Below are positions 36,901-50,602 of a DNA stretch of 64,000 nt, one piece after another. A program made the translations under genes and the position numbers. The stretch's first letter is position 1, and each line of letters starts with the position of its first letter. The stretch is taken from positions 604,059 to 668,058 of the forward strand of contig VZRS01001450.1 in the NCBI GenBank assembly GCA_013398055.1, written 5' to 3'. Under the pieces are notes generated by a model, which was not told the DNA's origin, searched no databases, and saw nothing but the letters and a program-made list of their open reading frames with translations. The DNA comes from Ifrita kowaldi (lineage: Eukaryota > Chordata > Aves > Passeriformes > Cinclosomatidae).

Positions 36901-38383
36901 ATGTATTGCTTTTGTAATGTTTTTGCAACAGGACTTCTATTCATGGTGAAATGTCATCACCATAAACTTTTTGTATGTCAGAAGAATGGTTCTGCTATTG
37001 TGCATGCATTTCTGTACCATTATTCACAAGATCTGGCCTGGACAGGAGGAAGCTCTGATGACAGAAAAGAGTATACACTAATTTCTGTAAAGCAGAGAAA
37101 TACTTAAGCATGGCCAAAAAAAATGGTTTTGTCAGGTTTGTGTTATGCCACATCACAAATCTGGATGGTCACTGGATGACACTGATGGCTCAGTGCTGAC
37201 AATGGCTCAGATCAATCAGATGACCTAGAGACAGGGGTTCTGCTCTGGTAGGAATTTTCACACAGTTTGTCCTGTCAAATAATTTCTGCACTGCCAAAAG
37301 GGTTGTTAAAACAACATAGCAGGAAATGCTGTGCAATGAATTAATATGCTTAAGGTTCTGCAGAATGGCCAAGGGAAGCAGCAGCCATAAACAATGGGGT
37401 TTAGGATCTCAAACCATGCAGTCTGATTTTTTTTTTCTACTCTTGATGAGAGGTTGGTTATATCTGACCAGCTTTATCAGATATACACACAGTCAGTGAG
37501 ATGTGTGGATGCTGTGTTGATTCATTTTGCATCTGACTGGTCTGTGTTTCCTCAGTATGATGTTAGCATAAAGCTTCCAGTAATTAGTGGAAATGACAGA
37601 TACTGCTATAGTTCATGAATTCTTCTGCAGTTCACTAGATTTTACTTTGAAAGTTTCTGCTATAGTAACTATATACTTTAGCTAAAAAAAAAAAAAAAAA
37701 GGTGAAAAGAAGAAAGAGTTGAAAGAACCGCACGTATTTAGCTTGTATATTTTTCAGCCAGAAATATAAAAATGAATGAGGAAACAAATATATTCACATC
37801 TAGAGCTAATATAATTTAATTTTTCTTGCATTTTCTCCTCTGATAAGCATTTCAAGACAGAAACACAGTTGCTGCTAATGACATCATGGTGATTTTATCA
37901 AGTACTTCCCATGAATACTCTGCAGCTGTGTTAGAAGAGGCTGTTGTGGCAGGAAACAACCTAATTGCTATTTTTGGGTCCCTTAGCTACACATGACTCA
38001 GGAAGAAAAAGAATCATTGCTTGATTTTCTATTCTGCATAGGTACTTAAAACACCAATCATCAGACCTACTCAGACATCAGTCCTATTTCATCAGGGATA
38101 TGAAGAATAAGCCTCTGGAGGTCAAATGTGAAGATGTAATTCCGTGAGATGCTGATCCCCTGTAGATCTCATTAGCTTCCAGTTAGAGGCATCCACCTTC
38201 TCTCAGATGTGAAAACTTGGACTGAAAATCAAAACCAAGGACGGAGCCCCAACTCAGCCTTAAATGTCAGATCAACTTCATAATCATTCGGAATCTTTAA
38301 AAGCAGCTAATAATTTGTTCACTCAAGTAGAGATGTTGAGCGGCTGGCAGATTCCATACATGATTAATGACATATTGTCTATC
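33907..38383. other. Intron or flank, no supported feature
   Basis: AT-rich sequence with short chance frames. Contains a 17-base A run at 37684-37700. No exon, RNA gene or recognised transposable element. Confidence 0.4.
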
Positions 38384-38878
38384 TGCATTGTTGTGGGTTG
38401 ACCCTGAGTTGATGGACAGTTTTTTTAGACTAATGACGCTTCTCACAATTTACCTATTTAAACCACGTGGAAGGGGCGGGACCCCCCTTTTTCGTTCCGG
38501 CCGGCCTGCGGGAAGGTCGGGGGCGGGGGGGGCTCCGGGCCCGGCTGGGCCGGAGCCCCCGGCTCTTTCTTTTTCTCCTTTTCTTAACGCCGCAGCACGA
38601 ACTCTGAGTTAGCAGTGAAGAGAACTATCTTAGAGCTGCAAGCACTTGAAGCCAGCTATGAACTGCCTTACGGCTAAACTTATCCAGCGCGGCCTTCTCG
38701 GGACCGGCGGGTCCCTTTCTTTGCTCAGGGCGGAGCTGGCGGAGCCAGCGGGAGCCAGCAGAGCCTTCTGTTTGCAGCCAGAACACTTCGTGTTGAACTG
38801 AAGAACACACCATGCAGCCAGCAGCACAGAGAAAGTGAGGCTTTTTTCTATCATAAAGCCTGAACAAGAACACTCTTT

Positions 38879-38947
38879 AACATGGCGGCTTCAAAGTCAG
38901 AGAGAAAGAGAAAGTAAGTCACGCGGAGCGGAGCTAAAAATGGCGAC
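38879..38947 (+). promoter_or_regulatory. Two YY1-like motifs inside the solo LTR
   Basis: AACATGGCGGC at 38879-38889 fits the YY1 core consensus, and AAAATGGCGAC at 38937-38947 is a near match. YY1 sites near transcription starts occur in many vertebrate promoters and some LTRs. Binding here is an inference from sequence only. Confidence 0.5.
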
Positions 38948-39110
38948 GAGAGAGAAAGGGGCGGTGCCGCGTTTTTTCGCGCGCAGCTTAAAAAGACTTT
39001 TTTGCATGCCGTGGTAAGAAATTGTAATACCGCAAACTGTTTGTCTCTTTAATTCATTTAAAGTACATGGGGGGATGAAGAATTCACGTGTGGCCCGTGA
39101 AAATTGTGAA

Positions 39111-39274
39111 AAGTGCCCATGCCAGAGTGTGTAGAAGCAGTTAAAAGGCTTTTAAAAACTTGTGACAAAAAAAAAAAGCCTTTGTGTTCAAGAAAAGCGC
39201 CCATGCCAGGTTGTGTAGAAGCAGTAAAAGGCTTTTAAAGACTTGTGACGAAAAAAAGCCTTTGTGTTCAGGCC
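39111..39274 (+). repeat. Tandem duplication within the LTR (84-bp period, 2 copies)
   Basis: GCCCATGCCAG...TTTGTGTTCA occurs at 39115-39190 and again at 39199-39270. Differences are small indels in the A run and a few substitutions. Internal duplications are common in LTR U3 and R regions. Confidence 0.93.
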
Positions 39275-39746
39275 AAAATAACTCATCCTTAAAAAAAAGA
39301 TTAATAACCCCATGTAATGAACTGTGAAATTTTTTTTCATAGGAGAAATGTTCTACACCACAGCAAATTGTTTCTTTCCGGGCGGATTTTGCTGCTGGTG
39401 GCAGTTTGGGAACCACGTAAAGCAAAGAAAAACCCTTTTTCCCTTTAAGCATAAGAAAGAACCTTTTAAAACTGCAACTCTGACTAAAATCCCATGTTCT
39501 GTTATCTTTTGTGCAAGCTGAGTGAAAAAAAAAGTGCTGGAAGGAGGGGAGAAGTTTGTTTTAACTTTCTTAGGTTTTTTTTTCTTTCTCTTTTAATTCT
39601 GTTAGTAATAAAACAGTTTCTTTGTATCACAAATGTTTAAAGTTTGTGCCTGCTTTGTTTTTTTTGTTTCTTTTAATTCTTCTATCTCACACAAAAAATC
39701 AGTAAGTAATCCATATTCCAAACCAAATTCAACCCGCTACATGCAT

Positions 39747-42567
39747 TTTGCTCCTTATTTCCAAGTTAAATGCTTCCCCAGTTCCCTGTCTTCCTTGTTA
39801 TACATGCAGTACATTATCATGCTAGGGAGCTGGCAGTAGCCTCTAGCATTAGGTCACCATTTTTACCATTAAAGGGGAGTATTTCTATTGTTTCAGAGAA
39901 ATCACCACATCCTGTCCCTAATGTCCTAATCCATTTGGTATGTTCATATTTCAGATGTCTGCTTCCTTCTCTTGCTTTTACTTATAGAAAAATTGTACAC
40001 ACCTCACCAAAATAACAACTGAATGTGAACATCTGAACCTAAGGGCAAGTTCAGCCATAGTATCTTGGTTTAGCTCACTGTGCCTGGCAATCCTATGGGC
40101 ATGCTCATTTGGCATGCAGGGCTGAGGGTGCAGAGAAATTAATCAGGAAGGGAATTAAGTGGTCTGTTTCCATAGTCTGTCCCAAGTGCTCTGGAACATG
40201 CAAATTGTGCAGCAAATGAGAGCATAAAGGCAGGAAGAAAAAGACGGGATGTGTTGGATTGATGTTTTGCAAATGAACCCAGTTCTGTCATCATGACTTC
40301 TGCATAAGGTACTGAGAAAAAGTCTGGCAGCTGGCCATAGAGTGCACAGTTAGATATTCTCTGCAGAAACCGTTGTGTCATTTTAAGATATTTCACGGAG
40401 CAGGCCAGTTTCCGACCAGAGTCAATGATGGGTCACAAGTAATTTCATTAGCTATTCCTCTGCAGTAGCATATTCTAGCAAGGAGCAGTAACAGCCAGTC
40501 CTCAGGGAAGGATCCCTTACCCTGCCATGATTCAGAGAAACTCTCAGTACAGCCATGTTCCATGTTTCTCATTTTCAACATGCCTAATTGGAGTCTAATC
40601 TGCATACATTCTCACAAGTGCAATCAAAATGCCAGGCTGCTTGTTACAGAAGTGTGAATGTGGTCAGAAATTAGCTTGAAAGTAGATTTGGATTCTGCCT
40701 TTCCCACTGACTCTTTGTTGTCTTAAGAAAGTCCCTTTGTTTCTTTTTTTGTAAAATAAGATAATATTGTTATCTCATCATAGTTGCTGCTGTGATTGGA
40801 GTGTTAGGAACAGAAAAAAACAGCAAAAGTTGGAAGAAAAAATATGAGGAAATTAATTAGATTATGTTCTTTGAAAAGTGTGCATAATATGGTCCATCAA
40901 AAGTGAGATACTTACAAATATGTACAGAAACAATAAGTGCACAAGTATTCTTAAAGAAGCAGATGTCTATATATTTGCTGAAGAAGAGAAATTAATTATT
41001 CAGTTGGAACTCTATTCTATGAGAATCTTCTTCCTATATTTCTGGTAACTGTAGCGAAATGCAGAGGAGTGAGGATTAATGCTGTGCTGACAATAAATTT
41101 TAATCTTGCTTTGGAATTGCTAGCATTTACTGGTAGACCTTTTCAGACAGCATTTTGCCTGTTCAAATAACTGCATTTTGTAGTTAGCAAGTAAAAATAT
41201 TACTTCAGGAAAATTCAAGATTCTAGAGAATATTCTATTTTTTAATATTTATCAAAGTCTTGCTAGTTGCTTTGCATAGCAGAAGGAAAACAAGAGTCTC
41301 TATGGCATACACAGTTCAAAAATTATCTACTGAGATATTCTGGTTAGGTTTTTAGCAGGGCCTGATGGTTTGTGTTTACAATTTCTTCTAACTTATGAAC
41401 CACTCTTTATGTTCTTGGTGTAGGTACTCTCAGAAGGAAGGATTTACTTTAGGCAGTACCTGCTTTCTCAGATTTTAGTACATTGTTATTCTCATCTGGT
41501 TAGAAACACAAAACAAGGTCATATGGCTCTAGTTTCAAGAATATGAAATGCAGATTTGTGCCTGATAATCTAATTTGCCACTAGGATTGCCTTCATGATT
41601 ACTCTCCCATCAACTTCGTAAAGCAAAAACATTAGGAATGTGGTAATGTAAACTCTTTCGTATTCATCCAGTGTACCAGATCATTCCAGCCCTATGACAA
41701 CTACTTAAATATATGACAAGTTCAGCTAACCGACAATAGCGATGAACACTATGGTTATGGACACGTAGGGAAAGCATTACATCAGAGTTCTACTGTTCAA
41801 ATCTGTATTTTTAGGGTGGTCAGAGCTGCAGTATTAGACATCGGTAAAGAGGCAGGAAAAATGCATTCATGGGACAAACACATACTTTCCTGCACTGGTC
41901 TTCTGGCACCATTCCTCTGAGCTCTAATAGCTTGAAAGAAGACAGTGCAAAGACTTCCTTTGACCAGAACTGGAGAAAGAAGTCATCTATTAGACCCAGA
42001 TGGCCTTTATTTTTTACCTAAAGAAGTATGACAAAAAAGCCATATATTTTATATTTTGTTTTAAAAGTCTAGTATCAAAAAGCTTGGAGTGTAACTAAGC
42101 AGAAAACTTACTTACCATGTATTTTTAAACATTTTATTTCATTTCTACTGGAAATAATGAGAAGGTTGAACCTATTATTCTGCCTGAGACCTACATCCAT
42201 GTGTATTCTCTCATGGGTACTTAATGAGTTTTGCAGCTTGTGCTTCTCAACTGGGAATGGTTTCACTGCATGAACAGTAGGTTTTACACAGGGAACAAAC
42301 ATGATGTTGATTTCTAAAAGCAATGCATCAGGAAGTGAAGATTAGAGCCAACAAGAGCTTCAATTATACAGAGGAAAAACAGGTATATCAATCAATACAC
42401 TGCATGCATGTAGCAGCTCTTGAGTCAGCCATGCCAAACAGCATTCAAGAAGCTGGCTTTTCTGGCTTTAGAGTCAAGATTTATCACAGAGCTGGCACCT
42501 GCTGCTATTCTTCAGTAGAAAGCGGCTATATAGTCTATTTCATTTGCAGCATCAATATTTACCAAAA
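39747..42567. other. Intron or flank, no feature seen
   Basis: Unique-looking AT-rich sequence. The open frames are short (at most 96 codons) and unrecognisable. Confidence 0.4.
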
Positions 42568-44735
42568 GAGAGTCACACCATGTGCCCAAGAGCATTGTCC
42601 AAATGCTTCTTGAACTCTCTCAAGCTTGGTGCTGTGACCACTGCCCTGGGGAGCCTGTTCCAGTGCCCAATCACCCCTCTGGGTGAAGAACCTTTTCCTG
42701 ATATCCAACCTAAACCTCCCCTGACACAATTTCAGGCCATTCCCTCATGTCCTGTCACTGCTCACCACAGAGAAGAGATCAGTGTCTGTCCCTCCTTTCG
42801 ACTGTCTCTAACAGTTTAATGTCTTTCTTATACTGTGGCACCCAAAACTGCCCCAAGCACTCAAGATGAGGCCACCCCAGTGCAGAGCAGAACAGGACAC
42901 TGTGAGAGAAAGTATTGAAAGCTTTACTGAAATGCAGAAAGGTCACATCAACTGGCTTCCCCTGATCAGCTAGGTGGGTTCCCTTGTCAGAAAAGGAAAT
43001 CAGATTTGATAAGCAGGACTTTCCTCTCATGAAGCTGTGCTGGCTGTGACCAATGACTGCTTTGTCTTTCAAGTGTTTTTCAATACCTCCCAGGATAATC
43101 TTTTCCATGATTTTACAGGGCACTGAAGTGAGACTGACAGAACTGTACTTTCCAGGGTCCTCCTTCTTGCCCTTCTGGAAAATAAGGACAGTGTTTGCCA
43201 GCTTCCAGTTGGGACCTCTGAGGACTCCCAAGACTTCTCAAAAGTCATCAAGAGATGTTTAGCAATGACATCAGCTAGGTCTTCAAGGATGCATGGATGA
43301 GTCCTATCAGGCCGCATAGATTTGTAAAGATCCAGCCAGAGCAGCAGATCTTGCACAATTTCAGGGTCGACTGGGAGCTGACCATTCTCACAGTCATGGT
43401 CCTCCAGTTCAGGGCACTGAGACCCTCTTGCTCCTTCATCCATGTTGAAGACAGAGGCAATGAATGTGTCAAACACCTCTGCATTGTCCTTGCCCCTGTT
43501 TGTGAGGTGACCATCTTCATCCCGTAAGTATTTTTACGCTGCCTTTTGCCATTCAACTCCAGCTGAGCTTTGGCTGCACAAATTTTCTCCCTACAGTGGT
43601 GAGCAGCATCTCTGTATTCTTCCCATGTCACCTGACCTTGCTTACACTGGGCAGACACCTTCCTTTATTCCCTTATTTCCAACAGAAGATCCCTGCTCAG
43701 GCCTTCTGCCTCGCCTGCTTGAGTTCCAGCATTTGGGAATTTCCTGCTCCTGTGCCCTGAGGTGATATTTAAAAAGTGATCAGCACTGACAGACCCCAGC
43801 ACTTGCAGAAACTTTTTCCCAGGAGGACTTTACTTATTAGTTCCCTGAGCATCCTGAAGTCTGCTCTCCTCATGTCCAGAGTTGAGGTTTTGCTGGCACC
43901 CTTAGTCCTGCCAACAGAGATTTTAAACTCAATCTCTTTGTGGCTGCTGTGGCCAAGACGGCCCCTGTCTCCACTTTGCTCATGAGATCCACCCTGTTGA
44001 CAAGCAGCAGATCAAGGACAGTGTCTTTCTGAGCTGGCTCCCTTAGGACCTGTTCCATAAATGAAGTCATCATCCAGTTTTTTGGGAACCTATTAGCTCA
44101 GGTTGTACCAGTCATGTGATACTCCCAGTTGATTTCTGGTAAGTCGAATTCCCCCAAAAGGACAAGGGCCTTTAGCATGGAAGCATCTCTTATTTCCTCA
44201 AAGAATAATTAATCAGTGCCATTGTCCTGGCCAGGAAGTCTATAGAAGACTCCCAGGATGACCTCCACATTATTTGTTTACCCCTTGATTCCTACCCAGA
44301 GGCTCTCAACTGTGCCATTGCTACTGTGAGCTCCATACATTCCAGCCTTCTATCACATCCAGTGCCACTGCTGTGCCTCTTCTGCCCTGCCTATCTCTCC
44401 TGAAGAGCCTGTAACCATCCAACAGGGCACTCCAGTCACAGGACTCATCCCACCAGGTTTCACTTATGTCAAATCTTGGGGCTGGGCCAAAGCCTCAAGC
44501 TCCTCTTCTTTGTTCCTCTCCTGCATGCATCGGTGTAGAAACATTTCCACATGTGGTACTTTGTACCCAAAACATGGTGAAGCAAATTGAGGGTTCCAAT
44601 TAGTGCTCATTTCCTCAAGAGTTGGCACACCATCCCATTGCTCATCACTGGTGAGCCTGGTTTTGTCCCTTTCCCCCTTCCAAGCTAGTTTAGAGCTCTG
44701 TCAATGAGCCCGTCTAGCTCCTGTGCTAGTGTCAC
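42568..44735 (-). mobile_element. Long decayed CR1 LINE (endonuclease, reverse transcriptase, 3' UTR)
   Basis: This is the longest CR1 in the window, about 2.2 kb. On the minus strand the order is as follows. The endonuclease segment contains GEFDLPEINWEYH (about 44118-44163; family GDFNLPEINW). The linker contains VTWEEYRDAAHHCREKI (43275-43658 frame). The reverse-transcriptase start contains FQKGKKEDPGKYSSVSLTS, followed by SFMRGKSCLSNLISF. The 3' UTR follows at 42568-42800. The family motif YLDFSKAFDT reads FLHFSKAFNT, so the catalytic aspartate is lost (His at about 42932-42934). Frameshifts and stops split the frame into at least four pieces, so the element is dead. The extreme 3' end seems to be missing. 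Confidence 0.93.
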
Positions 44736-47700
44736 GTATTTAAATGAAGCCATGACTCCACTTTTTAGACTAAGCTATCTTGGACATTAAAAATAATTTG
44801 CACTGCTACTTGATCCTTCTTTGGTCAGAGACTCTCCCAGGCTAAAAATACTTTCTAGACAAAATTTGTCAGAATCTTAATCATCAGTGTCAATGGCTGT
44901 GAAGATGCTTTTAGTGTAATTGGTCCTTTGACTTTTCATATGCTTCAGTTCCCTTGGTCTGCTTGTTATGCAGAGATTATTCCCTTAACAACGTGAGTTA
45001 AAAAGCATATGGCATTCTGCTTTTGAACTAGTTCAAGAATTACTTCAGATAGGTGGCTGAATTAATTTCAGGTCCATAAAAGTCAATAGTTTTTCCACTA
45101 GTTTCCACGAGCTTAGCCTGTCTTTGCTACTGAACATCATCTTTTGAAGTGGATTCAGGACTTGTTTTATTTTACTTCTAATCAGCACTGAAGAATAATT
45201 TTACAGAATTCATGTTGTTTGTATTGTTTGCCCTTTGAAACCACAGAGTTCTGTTTCACAAGGGATTCATATCTAACACATTCTGTGGCTTTATATGAGT
45301 TAGCTTCTGCATAGAAATCCCCAAATGCACTGAAAGGAAAAGAAACAGTTCCCACAGCCTCCCATTATATTTGACTCAATCTCAATATCTAACTGGTTTA
45401 CATTGTTTCAAATTAAACACTTGCTAAACCAAAGCCTAATCTCCAACACAATTTTAATGTATCTGCTAGAGTTCACTGCATTTCAGCTGCACAACAAATG
45501 TTTTTATCTTGAAAATATACCCTCAAAATACTCAAGTCTCATGGCAATTAAGATCATCAATAGTACTATTTGCACCCTCTGTTGCCATATGTTACTTTCA
45601 AATACTCATGTTGCTCTCTTCTTCAGAATATTCCCCAGTATTTACTTTAGAACATTTTCTGATACTCTTATTCAGAGTCCTTTGCTATGAGTTTATGAAA
45701 AGATTAATATTAGTAGTGTGACACCACATCACGTTTTGAATACACACTGAGGCAGCTTCTTAACTTTCCTACTACAGTTTCTTCCAAGTTTGGTGATGAA
45801 AAGGCCTAAGTAGAAACTCTTCCTCCATCCCACACTATGCAAATCAGAGGGAGTGGACATCTGTGCCACTTGCATCTCTGAACTCTTTGACGTGTTAGCA
45901 TTTCTCCTGAAGTTCTTATTCATAGATGTTCCACATCATAATATTTTTTCAACAGATCATTAAATTCAGATCCCATGGAGTTTTAAGAGTCAGGAGCTCT
46001 TGGCTTTGTGTGCATGCCTATGCTCTGTGACCAGTGTGGCAGTGTTTCTCAGCTCTCCTTTCCAATAGCTGTGTTGCAGCAGCAAAATGGGATCAAGAAA
46101 GGAACCTCAACACAGAGATTTGATATTCATCGGAAATCAATGGCATTAAACTCCAAACTGAGAAAATGCATTAACATATCAGCCAAGGCCATATTGGCTG
46201 GGTTTCCACTTTTCTTCATATGTTTTAACTGTCTAGTTTAGCAGCAACCTAATACCTAAGTACCTTTCTGCTATTTCTCCTCTTGTAGGTGATGTGTCTC
46301 ATTTCTCCTTTGTGAGTAATTACTGTTCTAGTGAATCTTAGTTAGGAGATTGATTTTTCACAAATGTATTAGCAAATGTTTTCTGGGTTTATTAATTTCT
46401 TACTGGAAGTTAAATGTGCACAGGGAGTTTTGCCAGTACAATACTTGCTAAAAGATTACTCCATCTTCTGTATCAACACTAACAAAGAACTAAAATTCGA
46501 CTTGGCATAGTAGTCTTTTGGAAGAGAATGTTTTTCACACACCCACGTATGCACATACGCTCTCATCCAGGCAGCTCCCCCTCCTGTCACCATCATTTCT
46601 TTACAGACATGAAGGCAATTTCATTTAACACTGCTCTTTCCTGAGGTGTTTTTAATTAAGTTTTCTGTTAAGTTTTTGTAAAGCACTGAATCAAATCACT
46701 AGTTAAATACAGATTGCACTGACTACTGTCAATCCTTTCATTTTTCAGGGTTGACCACATTCATCCAGTATCTTCATATATTCTTTATACACTCATTCTT
46801 CATACACTGATACCAGGGGTTTTTTTAGTTCTGTTAACTTTGACAAACTTAATCTTCCTACTGTCTTTTGTGCCTTAAGGGAAGGTAAGTACACCTTTTA
46901 TTAAACTTTTTTTATCTTTATTTCTTCATCATAATTAATTTAATAACTTTAAAAATGCCAATCTCGCCTAGTCCATGCTATCATTATTCTTTTTCAGTTA
47001 TTGATTTATTTTCTTAATTTAAACACCGATTCTTGCTCTTGAAGCTTGACCTTCTACACAAACAATTCTCTTCTCTCCATACTTATTACTTTCTTTCCTT
47101 GACTTTCCTCTGACTACAGACTCTGACACAAATTCAGTTCCCTCCTGGCTCAGCTTCAGATCTGAGTCTTTGATTCTGCCCCTCCTTTGTAAGCCTCTCA
47201 GGCTCCCAGGCCTGTGTCTGAATTAGCCACAGTACTCAAAGGTGTATAACACAGTAAAACTTTTGAATCATTTCTCACAGCAAGAAAATCCAGGAAATCA
47301 ATTAGAGAGGAACAGGCAAAATAATATGCACACCATTTTCTCGGAAACACTCAGCCAAAATAGTTCAGTACAACCATTATGTGACAGGACATAAATCACA
47401 TTCTAGCTCAAAATATACTTACCAGGAAAACACTTAGTGCATGTTTTTCAACCTGAAGCATATCTCAACTACTTCTCAGAAAAGAGAGTCTCTTTAAAAA
47501 AGCTTAATAAACAGCAGATTTTAACTCTCTGTAAGGCAGTTTGACCATCCATTAAACAATGCTGAAGTGGTCTGAAACATAAAAAATTTTAAAAGTAAAG
47601 ATGTTCAGCTCTATCCATATTGATAATGTTTTTGGTTTTTTTTACTTACACCGATCAAGAATTTCTAATTTAAGACAAGGAATTTGTGCACAGTAGAAAA

Positions 47701-50602
47701 CCCTGAACACTTCAGAATCTATCATTTTAGCAAACCAAAAGGCTTAGACAATTAAAAGATAGGCTAAAAAGATTCTTATATTCATTTGATCATAAAGAAT
47801 TTAAACCTAACTGATTTCATAAAATTTTTCAGAGCACTGCCTGGTTTTGTTTTCCAGCTTGCATTCTGGCAACAACAAACACACCTTCATTTACTTAACA
47901 GCTATTTGTTGATCGTTAGGGACTTTGCACAATGGTTTGGGGTTTGGCAGTTTTTTGTAACTGTTCATTAAATATGTTGCTTAAAAGACTGTTCGATTAA
48001 ATGATAGCTTCATCAACAAAGAGTAGGCATAATGTTATTGTTACTAAATGAAAGAATACAGTTGTGTATGAAGCCATTCTCAGTTATTGTGAATTTATGT
48101 AAATTTGAGCCCTGGGGGAAAGAATATTAAGGAAAATTGCTTTGAAAAGAAATGCCTTAAAGATCAGATGTCAACATAAGTTGAAGAGTCTGACATGAGT
48201 TACCAAAGTTCAGTTCTAGCAGCTGCAGTAATCTGAAGAGATAAAGACTGGGAGCTTGGAAACAAAAACCTTTCTATTCTTTCCTTCCTATCAGCTATGG
48301 ATTTCACAATAGGCAGCAAGTTTTTCAAAGTGCGAGTTACCCAGAAAGGGTCTAGCAAGACTCTGATAAAAGAGTAATCAATTTTTTGATCACACTCTTG
48401 ATTTTTCCTCCTTTTCCAGTATTTCTTTTTCTTTCAATAACAAAAGAAAAAAAAGAATAAGGGAAGTTAAGCTATCCTCACTACTTCACATCCAGTTCTG
48501 TACTTGCAGGAAATGGGACTGACAGCTTACTCTGGCACTGCCAGACACCCACATCTTAGGACAGTTGTCAGCAGCTTCTAATTTTTGTGAAGTTCTGCTA
48601 AATTTTTCAGTTTCAGTGGGCAGAAAGTATCTCAAAATACTGTTACACTTTCCTGTTGAAATGTAATTAAAAATCTGGTGTCCTCCAGTAACACTGTGAT
48701 GATGTCAAAACTGAATGTTATCTAATAACAGAGCTATCTGTTAAGTTCATGAATACAGAATCTGCTCAGCAGCAGCACTGACTCTAGAGGAAACCATCCA
48801 GGTCACAAGAACTGAATAGTGCTGCTTTTCTTTAGGTTACATTTGAGAGATCTGGGATTAGCTATACCAAAAAAAAAAAAAAAAATTGAGCCTTTCTCCT
48901 ACCAGCTGTGGAATCGGAACTGAATTGCTAAACCCTACCAGCTTTTTTTTTTTTGGTAAATTTCTCAGGTTCATGTAATTGGGTAAGAACTATTGAAAAT
49001 GAAGGAGAAAATTCATTATATTTTCTTCAGGGCAGACTATTATTGTGGGCAATAATTACTACATGAGTGCTGCCTACGCTTACCCTATGCAAAGAGAGTG
49101 GAAAATACACATGTAGTCTGAAAAAGAGAAGATTACCATAAATACAGCTACACAAAGAGATTGAATTGTATTGCATAGACAGTCTTAATTTTGCCATTTT
49201 GGGATACATGACATATATGATTAATAATGTTTTCTGGTAATCATCCCATGCAGTTTGGTATTGCAAATATTCCTAAATATGTACATTAGTACAAACTGAT
49301 TTGGAAAAATAAAATCCATTAAAATACTGAATCTCCAAAAAGACTTTTATTTACAGAGAGTGAATCTTGGTCCTTTCCTCTTGTCCACAATGATGACCAT
49401 GTAGCAATTATTTTGTGCAGGTGTTATACGAGATACTGTCACCTCTGTTCTAGGAGATCTTGTCAGGCCAAGATCTGCATTTTCCCGAGTTCTTCTGCCC
49501 AACATTAACATGCCTCACCTCAACTTGTGTTGAAAAAGCAGAGTCCAAAGGAAAAAGGAAATTTGCCCAAGACTTCAAACACCTGTAACTGTGCTTGTTC
49601 TTCCATAGGTTGGATTTACACAGAAACACTCAGGGCAGGGATAAGGACCTAGATGGAAAGGGATGAAGAAAATTATCTCAGGTTTTCTTTCACAGCACCA
49701 TGTCTGCCTGCAGTGGAAAATCACAGCAGAGACAAGGCACAGATGGATTTTATAATGATACAGAAAAAATGAATAGTCCACTCCGTCACCTAGGGGCCTG
49801 AAGTGTCATCAGGCCACATCGACTTGATTTTCCAGGAAAATGTCCCTCAGAAGGTCACAGCCTGATAAAGCAAAGAAAAAACACAAGAGCCGCCCCCACC
49901 TTCATTGAGGTATGAACCTCAGGAACTCTCTGGGGATCTGCTGACCCCCCTCCAGGCACTAATACTTCTCAGTTCATGACAAGTTTCACACACAGGTCAT
50001 GCCACATCTGATCATTAAAGCGGATGTGCCGTAGCTCCTGAGCAGCCAAGGGCTTTGTGCCAACTGGCAAGGCTGCGGCAGAAGTGCTGGTAGTCCTTTA
50101 ACTCTTTCATGCCCTCCCTCCAACTGTGCCCTACCATGGTAATCTGGGAGAAAAACTGGAGAGTGGCCCAAACATTTTACACATATTTTCCTTCTCCTTT
50201 CACAAATTCATATATGCAAAGAGAAGCATAATAAAGGAAAGGGAAAAGAAAGATTAAGGTAGAATAGCACTGCATAAATGTACATTGCAGTGAAATCAAA
50301 ACACTGATAGATATCCTCCACCATGATTTTTCCTTGTACAGTTAGGAAGTTTTAAAGTACCAAAAGCCTCTTCTCAGCTTTTCTTTTCTCTCCACAGTTG
50401 TGCATTGTCACTGACACTGTGCTTTCTGTTCAGTCAGTGTGTCTCAGCAAGTCATAGTCCATTTTGTGGCTTTTGTTTTCTTCCTATCACTCTGCAAAAG
50501 TAGTAAACATCTTATCTTGCTAATCAGCCAGCATCTGGTGCATCACATTGATGGCTGAGTACAAGAAAATGCTCTCTTTAAAATACCCTCTTTTGAAAAG
50601 TG
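44736..50602. other. Intron or flank, no supported feature
   Basis: AT-rich sequence, including an A run at 48870-48886 and a T run at 48942-48954. No exon, RNA gene or transposable element was recognised in about 5.9 kb. Confidence 0.4.

Larger units (their letters stand above)
38389..39741 (+). mobile_element. Solo LTR of an endogenous retrovirus (1353 bp)
   Basis: The element starts TGTTGTGGGTTGACCC and ends TTCAACCCGCTACA, so its ends are TG...CA and form an imperfect inverted repeat. It is flanked by an exact 5-bp target-site duplication TGCAT (38384-38388 and 39742-39746). U3 features are a TATA-like TATTTAAAC (38455-38463), an E-box CACGTG (38464-38469) and a GC box GGGGCGGG (38473-38480). 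A polyadenylation signal AATAAA lies at 39607-39612. The GC-rich middle is unlike the surrounding intron. No retroviral genes adjoin it, so it is a solo LTR. The motif GTTAGTAATAAA and the 3' terminus are shared with the LTR at 53522-54656. The clean TSD suggests a fairly young insertion. Confidence 0.9.

Noticed and set aside
45270..45300. ACACATTCTGTGGCTTTATA as a CR1 terminus
   Set aside because: Only a short match to the end block, with no CR1 sequence upstream of it.
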